Numbered from the stretch's first letter, positions 32,389 through 42,993 are shown. The stretch: DNA of 64,000 nt from Meghimatium bilineatum (GCA_034231615.1 CM067298.1:34788127-34852126); one strand, 5' to 3'. Notes: a model not told the origin generated them from the sequence alone. Made by a program: numbers and translations.

Positions 32389-32639
32389 TTGATGGCCTGT
32401 TATTTTCTGTCTCCACTCCTCCCCACCTCCTTTTATTCTTGTATCACGTGAGCACTCCAACAGGCAATAATAATAATAAATATATCAGCACTATAAATAC
32501 GAATCATCATGTGTGGTACAGACTGACGTGGGCGATAATTTATTCTTCATAATAATATTCAAAACAGTCTATCGGCATTAACGTGTATCAAATCTAGATT
32601 TGATTTTTCACCATGACACAGTGGCACATTCACGCCCGT

Positions 32640-32890
32640 AGTGTTCAAAGACACCCCTTAGGAATTAGAGCACAACTTTACTACTAGGAATTTAGCCAAA
32701 TGAATTTGTGACACTACCCCCGTCCTCCCCACACGATTTTCTAATAATTATCACCACACATGTAATAAAAATGAAGGATTTACGAAAATGAAGAAAATAA
32801 TTGGGGTACTTAAAAGGGGGAGGGTGTGGGTACCAACATTTTGACTAAATTCCTAGTACTAAAAGTCGCGGGAATGAGAACATCAAACTG
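32640..32890. repeat. Foldback element (inverted repeat)
   Basis: The left arm from 'tactactaggaatttagcca' to 'cccgtcctcccc' is the imperfect complement of the right arm from 'ggggagggtgtgggtacca' to 'aattcctagtacta'. The outer parts are also complementary at lower identity. Single arms of the same family occur at 47055-47245 and 53770-53935. Confidence 0.75.
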
Positions 32891-33257
32891 CCATGGGAAC
32901 ACAAAAACAACGTAAGAAGTTAGAAAATATTTTTTTTTTAAATATTTTATTTTACAGAGTACCACTTCGAAATTATATAGAATTAAAAAAATACAGTTCT
33001 ATTGTCGAGACTGACACTTCTTTTTTATTTTTATTTTATGAATTAACCTCCTCCCTTCTCTTATTTTGTCAAAACGTATATGCGGCCATGAGCTGCAGAC
33101 ACGAGCCTTAAATTCTTGAAGATACGGTTTTAAAGCATACAGATAAAAATGTAAAGGTGAACTGAGTTATAAGCCAGCGATATTGCACACAGTATTATGG
33201 TTTCCCATAAGTGCTCAGCTAACTAGCCAATGGTTGACCAGAAACAGTCACACTAGC

Positions 33258-34510
33258 GTCTATCTATCTATTCGCTAACCCCTTTATTGCCTTTCAGCGT
33301 CAGGGGTAGAAGAGTACGCTGGAGATGGCCCACGAGTGTGCTGAGTATATTGTGGAATTTGTCGCCTCTGTTATTTTGGTGGTACATCATTTTCGTGGTC
33401 AGCCTCTAGGTCTGCCGTCATTGTAGCTGTGTAGTATAGCTTGCTGTGGTATGCTGTCTAGTGGTAATCTGCTGATGTGTGCAAACTATTTGATCTGCTG
33501 GCCCTTAATATATTTCAAAATTGGGGTGGTGCAGATTCTTTGTCTAATGTCATCATTTATCACTCTGTATTTTAGCGATATTCCAGGATTCTGCGTAAGC
33601 ATGCCATTTCAGCTGGCACAAGTTTAGGTTTGTATTGTGCTGTCGTTGTCCATGTTTAGCATTGGTAGCACAGTGTTGGCATAATAATCGTTTTGAATAG
33701 TGTTATTTTGCTGTTTAAATCAACATTTTTGTTTCTGAAGATTGGTGTAATTTTCCCTAGGGCTTGGTATGCTTTACTACATCTATTGTGTATTTTTTTA
33801 CTGCTCTTGCCTTCTGTTGTTTTATTGCTTCCTAAGTATGTGAATTCTGTCACTTGTTTAAGTCTGTCGTTTCCATATATTGGTGTTTCTTTCTGTTCTT
33901 CCTATCTTCATTACTTCGGTCTTTTCTATGATTATCTTCTTGTTAAAGGTTTGGCATGTTTGATGTAATCTGTCTATTTGTCTTTGTAGTTGCTCTTCTT
34001 ATGATGCTACCAATGCTTGGTCGTCTGCAAATAGCAATTCGTTTAAGTTATCCTTCAGATTGTTTTCTTCCGTTGTCTTTGCTACTTTACGGATGTGATC
34101 TATGTATGTTATGAACAGTAGGGGGGATAGTACACATCCCTGTCTCACTCCCGAGTGAATTTGAAAATTTTCGGATGTGCCTGAGCCCGTTCTTACTGGG
34201 CATTGATTATCGGCGTATATGCTCTGACATAGGCTTATCAGATGTTGTGGAATTCCATATGTATGTAATGTTATCTATGATTGTGATCTATACAATCTGT
34301 CAAAAGCTTTCTCTTGGTCCACGAAAGTAAAATTTAACTCTTGATTATTTTCTGTCGCTCTTTCTGAAAGTTATTTGAGGGTAAGATTGCATCTGTACAG
34401 ATTTTATTTTTTCGAAAGCCCATTTGTGTTGTTGAGCTGTGGTTCTATATATGCGCGCATCCTTCTCTCTAGTATCGTGCTAAAGATTTTTACTATGTGG
34501 CTTAAGAGTT
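33258..34510 (-). mobile_element. LINE-E, longer RT copy, degraded
   Basis: Minus strand: motif segments with NNTNGLSKKIKS-like text (RT entrance), a MCTIPPTVHNI out-of-frame B' region, then MTEFTYLGSNKTTEGKSSKK, NRCSKAYQALGKITPIF, NVDLNSKITLFKTIIMPTLC and QTWTTTAQYKPKL. The CTAT repeat at 33260-33275 is the tail. There are many stops. Confidence 0.82.
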
Positions 34511-34529
34511 GTGAGATACGAGTTCTGTA

Positions 34530-35190
34530 CGTAACGTGATGTCTGTCAGTAACGTGACAGTAATGAAGCTTGACAGTGCCACAGAGATACTGTCACAATA
34601 ATGGTGACATGGACAACTGGCGTGACCGAGTCACAAAGTACGTCATGTGGCAATAACTTGACCCTCGTCAAGTGGCGTCACCTTGGAGGGTGGCAGTATA
34701 TCAACGTTGGAGTAGTCACAATATAGTGCAACTTTCTGGAACTCTCTGGTGCTGTGGCCTGGTTTTGATCTTGACGTTAACTTGAACTTCGTCTCAGTAA
34801 CGAGACTCTTCGTGTCGTAGGCTAGTGTGACAGTAGAGTAAAACTATGATGACCGAGTCACTACGTGTACATTGAGAGGCTCAAACCAAGACTCTCTGGC
34901 ATCTCTAGTGATGTGACCAAGTCTAGCTCTGTGGATCTCTTCTTGACGTCAATAAGTACAGAGGCACTTCTTGTCATAGATATAAAATGTCGCTTAATAT
35001 GAACATCAAGCCAATGATAGAGCATCAATATAAAATATACAATGTCAAGGTATTCACAAACTAAATCCAGCACACTCAAGAAGTAGGCAGACGTTATAAT
35101 ATAAGCTTAATGAATTTCAAAATCATTAAGAGTCAACAATTCAAACTCTTAAAAATTATTAAAGGACAAAAATACTACAGAAAGTATGTA
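34530..35190. other. GTGAC/GTCAC-rich stretch, unassigned
   Basis: Between 34530 and 34950 the strings GTGAC, GTCAC and GACGT recur more than ten times, including 'gtgaccgagtcac' at 34620. I do not know its meaning; it may be an eroded tandem array. Confidence 0.4.
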
Positions 35191-35191
35191 C

Positions 35192-35347
35192 CTGTTTTGT
35201 GATAAAATGATCGACAGCACTGGAAGTCTTGTACTTCTGTGATTTAACATCAGGGATAATAACCAGAGGCACAGTGCCTGCCAGCAACTCAATAACCTTG
35301 ACAACATACTGTCTCAGCCGAAAATAAGTGTTCCTTATGAATTTCAT
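35192..35347 (-). CDS. Candidate alternative first exon of hexokinase
   Basis: This is a 52-codon frame from an ATG at 35347 to CAG/GTACAT at 35192, ending in phase 0 as the acceptor at 19332 needs. It reads MKFIRNTYFRLRQYVVKVIE, then LLAGTVPLVIIP and ends SAVDHFITKQ. The middle is hydrophobic after a basic, possibly amphipathic start, which would suit a membrane- or mitochondrion-targeted N-terminus. The link to hexokinase rests only on strand, phase and position; it could belong to another gene or be chance. Confidence 0.4.
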
Positions 35348-35349
35348 GA

Positions 35350-36390
35350 CAAAGTAGGGAGCGCCAACAGCTTCATACGTAATATTATTTAGACGATAAC
35401 TTTATAATTACTGGGGGAAAAACAAACGTTATCGGCACATCATTCTTTGATTTCATGCAGGACACTAATCTGCACTATGGTCAATATAAAACTGCAGTAC
35501 GGTGATAAATATATGCTTTCATTGTCCCAATTTCACTAGACGACAAATGTTCGAAATGCATCTACGAATCAAATATTTAAAATAATCGCATCATCGGTAA
35601 TAGTCCACAATGGAAATGCAATCCTAATGCCTAAGCCCCACACTATCTTTCTCTCTTCCTCTGCCGAATATCACAAGAACCGTTTCGTGGTGAGTTACAA
35701 CTATAGTAAACGTGGAGATCTAAGGATGGTGGTCAGATTATTGCGTGGGGCACTAGCGTTGGACGTGCCGTTTCGACAGAAAATTCTACATAAACCATCG
35801 CGTGTCACTGAGAGAGGCTACTCTATTATTTTTTTCATTGGATAGTGTTATAAAGTAAAGGAAAGTAACCAATAGCATGCTTTAATTATCCTCTCGCAAT
35901 GACGCGACATGGGAATATAGTGGATTTCACTGCCAAAAGGTCAAGCAGTGGCCAAGTCATTCCGCCAGATAGAATATTCAGCATTCATTCGCAATCGATA
36001 AGCACTGAACAAAAATATCTGCTCTTCTAAGCTAGCGAGCGGTTTGTAATATGTATTCTGCCACCGTGTTATAGCGTTACTTAGGCTGATAAGCAAGAAA
36101 ACGCAGGTGATGGAAACGCAACATTTGGCAATTAGCAAAAACATACGGACGATTGGGTGAAGAATAACGTCTTGCAAGAAATGTGAGTTTATACAAAAGA
36201 ATTGGTACACTTTCATTGAAAGAGAAGTGATAAAATCTTCACAGTGTGCAACGTTCATTGAAAGAGATACAAACAATGAAAGCAATCATATAAGAACTAG
36301 GAAACAACGAACTAGTTAAGGAAGTGTTTATTTGTTTCCATAACCCAAGATTTTATCACTAAAATTGAGAATTATAAAATGCTACAGCTA
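35350..36390. other. No recognisable feature
   Basis: About 1 kb between the candidate exon and LINE-L. A 114-codon minus frame at 35941-36285 is hydrophobic but matches nothing I recognise. Confidence 0.45.
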
Positions 36391-36394
36391 TTCT

Positions 36395-36580
36395 ACATTA
36401 ATGTATGGCTCAGAAACATGGACAACGAACAAACGACTAGAAGACAGAATTGGTGCCGATGAAATCTGGGTGTAAAGAAGATTGTGAAGAACTTTACGGA
36501 CAGAGAAGAAAACGAACACATATGTTCTAACACTTCGTATAAAGAAAGAACTATTGAAGGAAATAAAGATTGTTTAACAT
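36395..36580 (+). mobile_element. LINE-L fragment cut by a MITE
   Basis: The plus strand reads ATAILH-like then LMYGSETWTTNKRLEDRIG and a KKTNTYVLTLRIKKELLK-type segment, as in other LINE-L copies. The match ends at 36580 where the MITE begins. Confidence 0.7.
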
Positions 36581-36938
36581 TGCTTTTAACATTTCCTTTT
36601 TTTATATTGCATACTGGTATTCCCGATAAGTCGTGTTCAGTGTGCAACTTGACCTTTGACTGCAGCCCACATAAGTTCAATGGGATTGAGATGTGAATGG
36701 TAAGGTGGTAGCTGAAGAGAAGTATGATCATGCTGACCGATGATTTTGTCAAATAAAGATTGTGTCCATTGTGACTAAACTTTGATACAAAGGCATCCAC
36801 TAATCTTATCTGAAGCATTGATGAATGAACAGCGAATACGGTAAACTACACAAGAACAGAATATTGATAAGATTTGGCTACACAGCTATCGGGAATACCA
36901 GTATGCAATATTTAAAAAAAAAGGAAATGTTAAAAGCA
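36581..36938. mobile_element. MITE with ~48-bp TIRs carrying a transposase 3' fragment
   Basis: The left TIR (36581-36628) starts TGCTTTTAACATTTCC; the right TIR (36887-36938) is its complement, ending GGAAATGTTAAAAGCA, with a few differences. The interior (36643-36752) is a ~110-bp near-copy of 37896-38005, the C-terminal end of the neighbouring DDE transposase relic, same orientation. CAT flanks both ends (36578-36580, 36939-36941). The structure is that of an internal deletion derivative. Confidence 0.88.
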
Positions 36939-37895
36939 CATGCATACCGATTCCCTGCTATAATATAAAACATGGATCTTATGTAAGACGTAAGAGAGGA
37001 ATATAAGAATGCATCTGTCTATCCGTCCATCTATTCATCCATCAATCCCTCCCTCCACCCATCCACTTATAAACTGTGTGACTTGTCATTTGCAGATCGT
37101 TGTCCATTTGCCACTATGTAAACTTCTAGCTTCCGTGTTTGCTGTCCAGCCTTTTCTAGCGAGAAATGCATACTATAGTTCGTTCCATAATTCATGTTAC
37201 ACGCTTTAGCTAAATTCTCACGAAAACTACCTAATGCATGGTAATCATATTTCGCAGTTAGTCTCATACATAGCACGACCTTAAGAATTCATATTTTACA
37301 AATTGATAAGTAGATTGAAAAATGCACACAGCTTTTTTTGCTATATAGTATTGCATAAGCAGCAAAAAAATGGCAGTCACATTTTACATTTTACAATAAT
37401 ACACAAGATTGTGGATGCAAAGTCGTATTCCAACTATATATAATAACAGGAAATGATATAGTTATCGCAACTTCCAGAGTGTATGTAAAACATTTTTATC
37501 TTTGGTGATAAATTAGACATATGTTTTTCTTTTGACATTGGTGTTGAAGAGGAATATGTTCATTTGATCATTCCATAAATAAATGTGACTGCAAACAAAT
37601 CGTTATGAGAAGCAAAACAATGAAGTACCAGTTGATTTTGTTATAAGTCCGTGCTATTGTTAGATATTTGATCGATGTGAGAACAACAGGGGTTGACACA
37701 TCAGCTTTTATTCGGATTCTGAAGACTCGAAAAGATCCATTACTGCTAAGGGCTGGATAAAATGAAAACCATCTCGTTGCCAATATGTCTCTTCCTCTTG
37801 AGACACATGTTCTTCACATTTTCTCCAGTACTCAATATCTATTTGTGCATATTATGTTTGTTACATCACAAAGAGTTTGACAGTCGAGTTTAGTT

Positions 37896-38775
37896 TGCAA
37901 CTTGACTTTTGACTGCAGCCCACATAAGTTCAGTGGGATTGAGATGTGAATGGTAAGGTGGTAGCTGAAGAGAAGTATGACCATGCTGAGCGATGATTTT
38001 GTCAATTACAAAATTCTTCGTATACTTTGTCCGACTCACAAGTTCTAACAACTCTGGCTTTAATTTATTGCTGCAAAAAAAAGATACATTTTTTTTTGCA
38101 GGCCATGTCAGGATTTCTTGTTTTGTGTTTGATGAATTGGGAAATTTTTCTTCATGCGCAACTACATTATGAAAGGACACATTGTCCATAATAATATACG
38201 GCGGCCTATGCAGCGCTGGTAGAAGTTACTTCACTAATCAATTCCTGAAAATAACACCATTCATTTCTGTGTGTCAGTCTCTACCATCTGTATATAATGC
38301 TTGGAAAATAAATTCTGTCCCACTGACAAGACGATTTGCGTTGCTGCCTGCATTACCTATTACAGTGCGTATATCTTTGCTGCTTGGAATTTCCCTTTTC
38401 TTAGTTTCGTCAAGGCATTGTCACTCTTTATCAAATCTATGGTGATCATTTACCGTCGTTTTATCCAGATATACGGTACTGTGTCATAACCTTCCATTCT
38501 ACGCTTCAGATATGTGCATCGTGCAGCTATGAGGTGCGTTTTCTCACATAATATATTGTTGCCTGTAAGGGATTTCGTAAATATGAAACAGCTGCTCCTA
38601 ACAACCCACCATAATGCGATTTTAGAAATATTAATATTACAATGTCTGCACATACGAATTTTCAGTCTGCGTAGTGTTACCACATCATATGCCGGAAACA
38701 TTTTAAGCATCTCACATACAATAAGATTTTTGTCGAAATCGTCAGTTTTCCTTTTCCGACCTTGCTGTCTTTCAT
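37896..38775 (-). pseudogene. DDE transposase relic
   Basis: Minus strand: EKTHLIAARCTYLKRRMEGY, then in other frames NAGSNANRLVSGTEFIFQAL, and a 99-codon frame (37890-38189) with MDNVSFHNVVAHEEKFPN and LQLPPYHSHLNPTELMWAAV. The MDN-SFH and PPYHSHLNPxE blocks are the second and third acidic catalytic motifs of IS630/Tc1/mariner-type transposases. Frameshifts and stops between 38200 and 38460 show it is dead. Its own terminal repeats were not found. Confidence 0.85.
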
Positions 38776-38936
38776 GATTGGCATAATTACAATCATATTT
38801 TATCCAACGGTTAAATGAAAAGTTATTTAAAGCGAGAGCATACTGTGTTATCTTTTTAAGATTTTATATGTCGTAATATAATCGGCCCCTTCAAGATTAA
38901 CTGAACAATTGTGTAGTCATATTTTGCATATGGAAA

Positions 38937-39011
38937 CCCCATCGAGACCAGCACCGTGCAGAGGTGATGGGGCTTAGTTCAGCCATCAGGGGCTGGAAAC
39001 TAAGACTGGTC
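38937..39011 (+). ncRNA. HDV-like self-cleaving ribozyme candidate
   Basis: A nested double pseudoknot can be drawn from the first base of the element. P1 is CCCCATC (38937-38943) with GATGGGG (38966-38972). P2 is GACCAG (38946-38951) with CTGGTC (39006-39011). P3 is ACC/GGT (38953-38955, 38963-38965) with a 7-nt loop. P4 is CAGCC/GGCTG (38980-38984, 38991-38995). J4/2 is GAAACTAAGA, with C39000 as the candidate catalytic cytosine. The strand order P1-P2-P3-P3'-P1'-P4-P4'-P2' and the 2-nt J1/2 equal those of HDV. Known LINE families use such ribozymes to free their 5' end. Cleavage would fall exactly at the TSD boundary. Confidence 0.82.
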
Positions 39012-39192
39012 GGGCAGTCCCATTCGAGCAGGACCATAGTCCTGCCCAAGTAAGCAGAGTGCTGAAGACGGAGGCATCCAGCCAAAAGGCGCACAGATAA
39101 TCAGGATGCCACGCACAAAACACAATGGAAACATGTCTTCATCTATAAATAGTTATGGTGCCTGCCCTGTGGCGGACGTTCAGGCAGGGTAG

Positions 39193-42100
39193 GTGCCGGG
39201 CCCTATACCTCGAAAGGGCCCAACCTCAGTTACTGGAAGTCCTTCTCAATTGCCCCGAGGAGCCAGGAGGCAAGGGAATAGAGCTACTGGCCAAACAAAC
39301 AAACGACCAATAAAAATAATGCACTGGAATGCTGAGGGTGTCAACAGTAAAAGAGATGGATACAGCAAAAAATTGGAACTTGAAAATGTCCTCAGTGAAG
39401 AACAAGTTAGTATATGCTGTATCCAAGAAACACACCTCAGCAGCGACATAGCCTTCAAAATCAGAGGCTACCAATGCTACCGATCTGACAGAAAGGACAG
39501 GCGAAAGGGTGGAATTCTGACACTTGTTAAAAACAATATCAGCGCATGTCAGCTGGAAGTATATATGGAAGGGGCAGAATACCAGATGCTCCACCTAAAA
39601 ACAGACAGTGCAGAATTCCATCTCCTGAACTACTACTGCCCAAATGATAAACCATTGGCACTAGACACAATTCCAGACAAAGAGAGACTTATGGTGTGTG
39701 GTGACTTCAACAGCCACTCTCAGAGCTGGGGCTACGATCATATCGACAAGAGAGGTGAAGAACTTGAGAGCTGGCAGGATGAAAATAATCTCATTCTTAT
39801 TAACCAGCCAGCAGACTCGCCAACCTTCTACTCGAGAGCATGGCACACCACCTCTACACCAGATCTGGCATTCCACTCACCAGGCTTGGAATGGAACATC
39901 ACACGTGTTGTTGGAAAGCAGCTTGGAGGTAGTGACCACAGACCAGTATTTCTGGAAATCCACAATGAATTTACCAAGGACAGCAGCACGCTCACTAGGT
40001 GGAATTATAAAAGGGCAGACTGGAAAATGTACCAGCATTTAACCAGTGTTCTAGCTAAGGACATGAACTTGGACAAAGACATCAATAGAGCAGTGAGTGA
40101 GTTTAATAGATGTATACTACATGCTGCTAGTAAAACCATACCCAGGGGGTCACTCAAAAACTACAAACCCTACTGGAATGATGAACTGGAAAAGCTACAA
40201 AATGAGATGGAAACATCTAGACAGCAGGCTGAGAACAGACCTAGCCAAGAACATCACAACAAATATCAGCAAACAAAGGCTAAATTTCAAAGAGCCAAGT
40301 TACAAGCCAGACGGAGCAGCTGGAAAGAAAAAACAGAGTCGCTGAACCTAGAAAGAGATACTAGGAAATTATGGAAACTTGTAAAACAACTAAATGATGA
40401 AGGTACGGGGAGAAATACCAGGATCACACTTTATAAAGATAGAGACATTTTAACAGGTAAACATGCAGCTGATTACTTTGCAGATTCTTTTGCAGAAGAC
40501 AATAACGTCAAAGTCAGCCCAGACAAACAACAGGAGGTTCGAGAGAACCAGCAAAACATTGGACAAGGTGAACCTATACCTGAAGTCATGGAGGCACCAA
40601 TCACAATGAGAGAACTGGAGCATGCAATATCCAAATTGAAAATGAAAAAGTCCCCTGGAGCTGATGGAGTGTCCAATGAAATGATTAGAAACCTGGGAAT
40701 TGCAGCAAGAGCAAAGCTACTGCAGATCTTTAACACAAGCTGGTCCACAGGTAATGTACCACAGGCGTGGAGAGAAGCAATAATGATACCACTCCTCAAA
40801 TCAGGAAAAGATAGCAACATAGTCTCCAACTACAGGCCCATCAGCCTCACAAGCTGTCTATGTAAAACAATGGAACGCATTATCAATCTTAGGATGCAGT
40901 GGTACCTTGAAAGTGAAAACCTTCTGGTATCACAGCAAGCAGGTTTCAGACAGTGCTACTCTACTGAAGATCAGGCAACCTACCTCTCCCAAGAGATTGA
41001 GGATGCCTTCCAAGAAAAGAAATTGGTACTAGCAGCATGGATAGACCTCAGGAAAGCATTTGATAAGGTCTGGAAAGAAGGGCTCCTAAAGAAATTGCGA
41101 AATTGCAGGGTTAGCTCAAGAATGTACAAATGGGTAAAAGCATACCTGCATAATAGAAGAGCCAGGGTACAATTAGATGGTCGCAAGAGCAAGAAAGTTC
41201 TACTGCGTCATGGAGTCCCCCAGGGAGGAGTCCTGTCACCCACACTTTTCTTGGTTTACATCAATGACCTAGTTGCTGAACTACCACACGGGATCAAAGT
41301 GGCAATGTATGCTGACGACCTGGTGATCTGGTGCACGGAAGAACATGCAACAGTGGCCACTAAACAAATACAAAGAGCTATCGATGCCCTAACATTATGG
41401 GCAAATAGATGGTGCGTCAGCATTAACACAGATAAGTGCAGCACTACACTCTTTACCCTCTCACCAAAACAAAAAGCTGGTCATATCAAGATAGATGGAG
41501 AGCTCTTGAAAGAAGACAAACAACCCACATACCTCGGAGTTACTTTTGATGATAAGCTGACATGGAAGCAGCACATAAACAAAGCAACAACAAAAGCCAG
41601 AAGGAAGTTAGCTATCCTGAGAAAACTAAGTGAAACCACATGGGGAGCCAGTGGAAATATACTCAGTAAAGTTTACCAGCAAGGCATAAGACCACACCTG
41701 GAATATGGTTCAGCTGCGTGGTGTCCTGCATCAAACACCACATTACAAGATCTAGATAAAGTGCAAAACCAGGCACTTAGAATAATGTTGGGAGCAATGA
41801 AATCAACACCCATAGCAGAGATGCAGAAAATGGGAAGAATGCAAACACTTGGCGAACGAAGAGACACAAAAGTACTAATTCAAGCAGAAAAGTTTCAGTG
41901 TATGCCAAGTCATCCAATGAAGGAAAGATTCCAAAATCTAGCAATGGGGCGACTGAAAAGGAGCAGCTTTATCCATCAAGCTAAACGACTCCGTAGACAA
42001 CTTACAGACCTACCTGAAGTTGACAGCCCCTTAAGGTCTGTACCAGAACAAACCCCGTGGAGTGAAAGTCATGGAATGCCAATATACATTCAGACCCATG

Positions 42101-42957
42101 TGAAAGGAATACTAAGCGAGGACGAACAGAACAGTGTGCAGCGAAGGACAGTCACCCTCAGTTTCCTGGATGAGGAATATCCACAAGATATATGGGTCAG
42201 AGTGTACACAGATGGGTCAGCACAGAATGCTGTGAGGAATGGAGGTGCAGGTGTATATATAGAATATCCACACAAGCCTAGAGATACAATCAGAACACCA
42301 ACAGGAAAATTCTGCAATAATTATGATGCAGAAATCCAGGCAATTAGTGTGGCAGCTAAAAAACTGCTGAACTCCTACTCTGGCCTACAGCCTGTGGTAT
42401 TCCTGACAGATGCAAGGTCAGTGCTTCAAGCTCTCCAGTCTGGAAAACTAACAGACTTAAAAAAACTACTTAGCGAATTGTCTTACTTGTATAGGATAAC
42501 CATGCAGTGGATACCCTCTCACTGTGGAATACCAGGAAATGAAAAAGCAGACCAACTGGCTAAAGAAGGTGCTGCCGAAGACCAACCAGATATACCAATC
42601 ACCTACCATCAGAAAAAACAGATGATCAAGTCAATAAGAAAGCCACAAACACCAACACAAGATGACTATCACATTATGAACAGACCAGAACAAGTTATAA
42701 TTCTACGTCTCAGAACAGGACACAACCGACTCCGCAGTCACATGTATACAAAGTTCAAGATTGGCAACACGGCCATGTGTACATGTGGACAGGCAGCACA
42801 GAGTGCCAGACATATACTTCAAGAGTGTTCTGAGCATGAAACTCTGAGGCAGACATATTGGCCAGAGGAAACAACACTGGAATCAAAGCTCTATGGGACA
42901 CTGTATGAACTACAAAAGACAGTGAGTTTTATTAAGGAGACAGAATTACAGATATAG
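39193..42957 (+). CDS. LINE-I endonuclease-reverse transcriptase-RNase H protein
   Basis: Open frame of 1254 codons after an in-frame TAG (39190). Numbering from 39193: endonuclease (EEP) with WNAEG near 45, QETHL near 78, GDFNSH at 170 and SDHRP at 247; reverse transcriptase with SPGADGVSNEMI, YRPISLTSC, AWIDLRKAFDKVW, GVPQGGVLSPTLF and the catalytic YADD at 706; RNase H with YTDGSA at 1005 and IPSHCGIPGNEKAD; Cys-His segment CTCGQAAQSARHILQEC at 1196. All catalytic motifs are intact. The first in-frame ATG after the stop (residue 43) would cut into the first endonuclease strand; an upstream in-frame ATG at 39106 is separated by the TAG, so the start is uncertain (readthrough or a single mutation). 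Confidence 0.95.
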   Translation: MPGPIPRKGPTSVTGSPSQLPRGARRQGNRATGQTNKRPIKIMHWNAEGVNSKRDGYSKKLELENVLSEEQVSICCIQETHLSSDIAFKIRGYQCYRSDRKDRRKGGILTLVKNNISACQLEVYMEGAEYQMLHLKTDSAEFHLLNYYCPNDKPLALDTIPDKERLMVCGDFNSHSQSWGYDHIDKRGEELESWQDENNLILINQPADSPTFYSRAWHTTSTPDLAFHSPGLEWNITRVVGKQLGGSDHRPVFLEIHNEFTKDSSTLTRWNYKRADWKMYQHLTSVLAKDMNLDKDINRAVSEFNRCILHAASKTIPRGSLKNYKPYWNDELEKLQNEMETSRQQAENRPSQEHHNKYQQTKAKFQRAKLQARRSSWKEKTESLNLERDTRKLWKLVKQLNDEGTGRNTRITLYKDRDILTGKHAADYFADSFAEDNNVKVSPDKQQEVRENQQNIGQGEPIPEVMEAPITMRELEHAISKLKMKKSPGADGVSNEMIRNLGIAARAKLLQIFNTSWSTGNVPQAWREAIMIPLLKSGKDSNIVSNYRPISLTSCLCKTMERIINLRMQWYLESENLLVSQQAGFRQCYSTEDQATYLSQEIEDAFQEKKLVLAAWIDLRKAFDKVWKEGLLKKLRNCRVSSRMYKWVKAYLHNRRARVQLDGRKSKKVLLRHGVPQGGVLSPTLFLVYINDLVAELPHGIKVAMYADDLVIWCTEEHATVATKQIQRAIDALTLWANRWCVSINTDKCSTTLFTLSPKQKAGHIKIDGELLKEDKQPTYLGVTFDDKLTWKQHINKATTKARRKLAILRKLSETTWGASGNILSKVYQQGIRPHLEYGSAAWCPASNTTLQDLDKVQNQALRIMLGAMKSTPIAEMQKMGRMQTLGERRDTKVLIQAEKFQCMPSHPMKERFQNLAMGRLKRSSFIHQAKRLRRQLTDLPEVDSPLRSVPEQTPWSESHGMPIYIQTHVKGILSEDEQNSVQRRTVTLSFLDEEYPQDIWVRVYTDGSAQNAVRNGGAGVYIEYPHKPRDTIRTPTGKFCNNYDAEIQAISVAAKKLLNSYSGLQPVVFLTDARSVLQALQSGKLTDLKKLLSELSYLYRITMQWIPSHCGIPGNEKADQLAKEGAAEDQPDIPITYHQKKQMIKSIRKPQTPTQDDYHIMNRPEQVIILRLRTGHNRLRSHMYTKFKIGNTAMCTCGQAAQSARHILQECSEHETLRQTYWPEETTLESKLYGTLYELQKTVSFIKETELQI

Positions 42958-42993
42958 ACATGTTTCAAGTGAACGAAAGAAGAAGAAGAAGAA

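Larger units (their letters stand above)
38937..42993 (+). mobile_element. LINE-I, full-length non-LTR retrotransposon
   Basis: Complete element bounded by a perfect 11-bp target-site duplication, GCATATGGAAA at 38926-38936 and 42994-43004. Layout: 5' UTR with an HDV-like ribozyme fold (38937-39011) and a hairpin (39027-39045), one long frame encoding endonuclease, RT and RNase H, a 36-bp 3' UTR, and a GAA-repeat tail. It lies in the presumed intron 1 of hexokinase, antisense to it. The perfect TSD and long clean frame suggest a recent insertion. Domain order (APE-type endonuclease, RT, RNase H, Cys-His) suggests the I/Jockey group; the exact clade is not assigned. Confidence 0.97.

Noticed and set aside
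36393..36818. 141-codon minus ORF
   Set aside because: It runs through the MITE and LINE-L in reverse and is explained by them.
39226..41867. Several antisense or out-of-frame ORFs within LINE-I
   Set aside because: Shadows of the 1254-codon frame.
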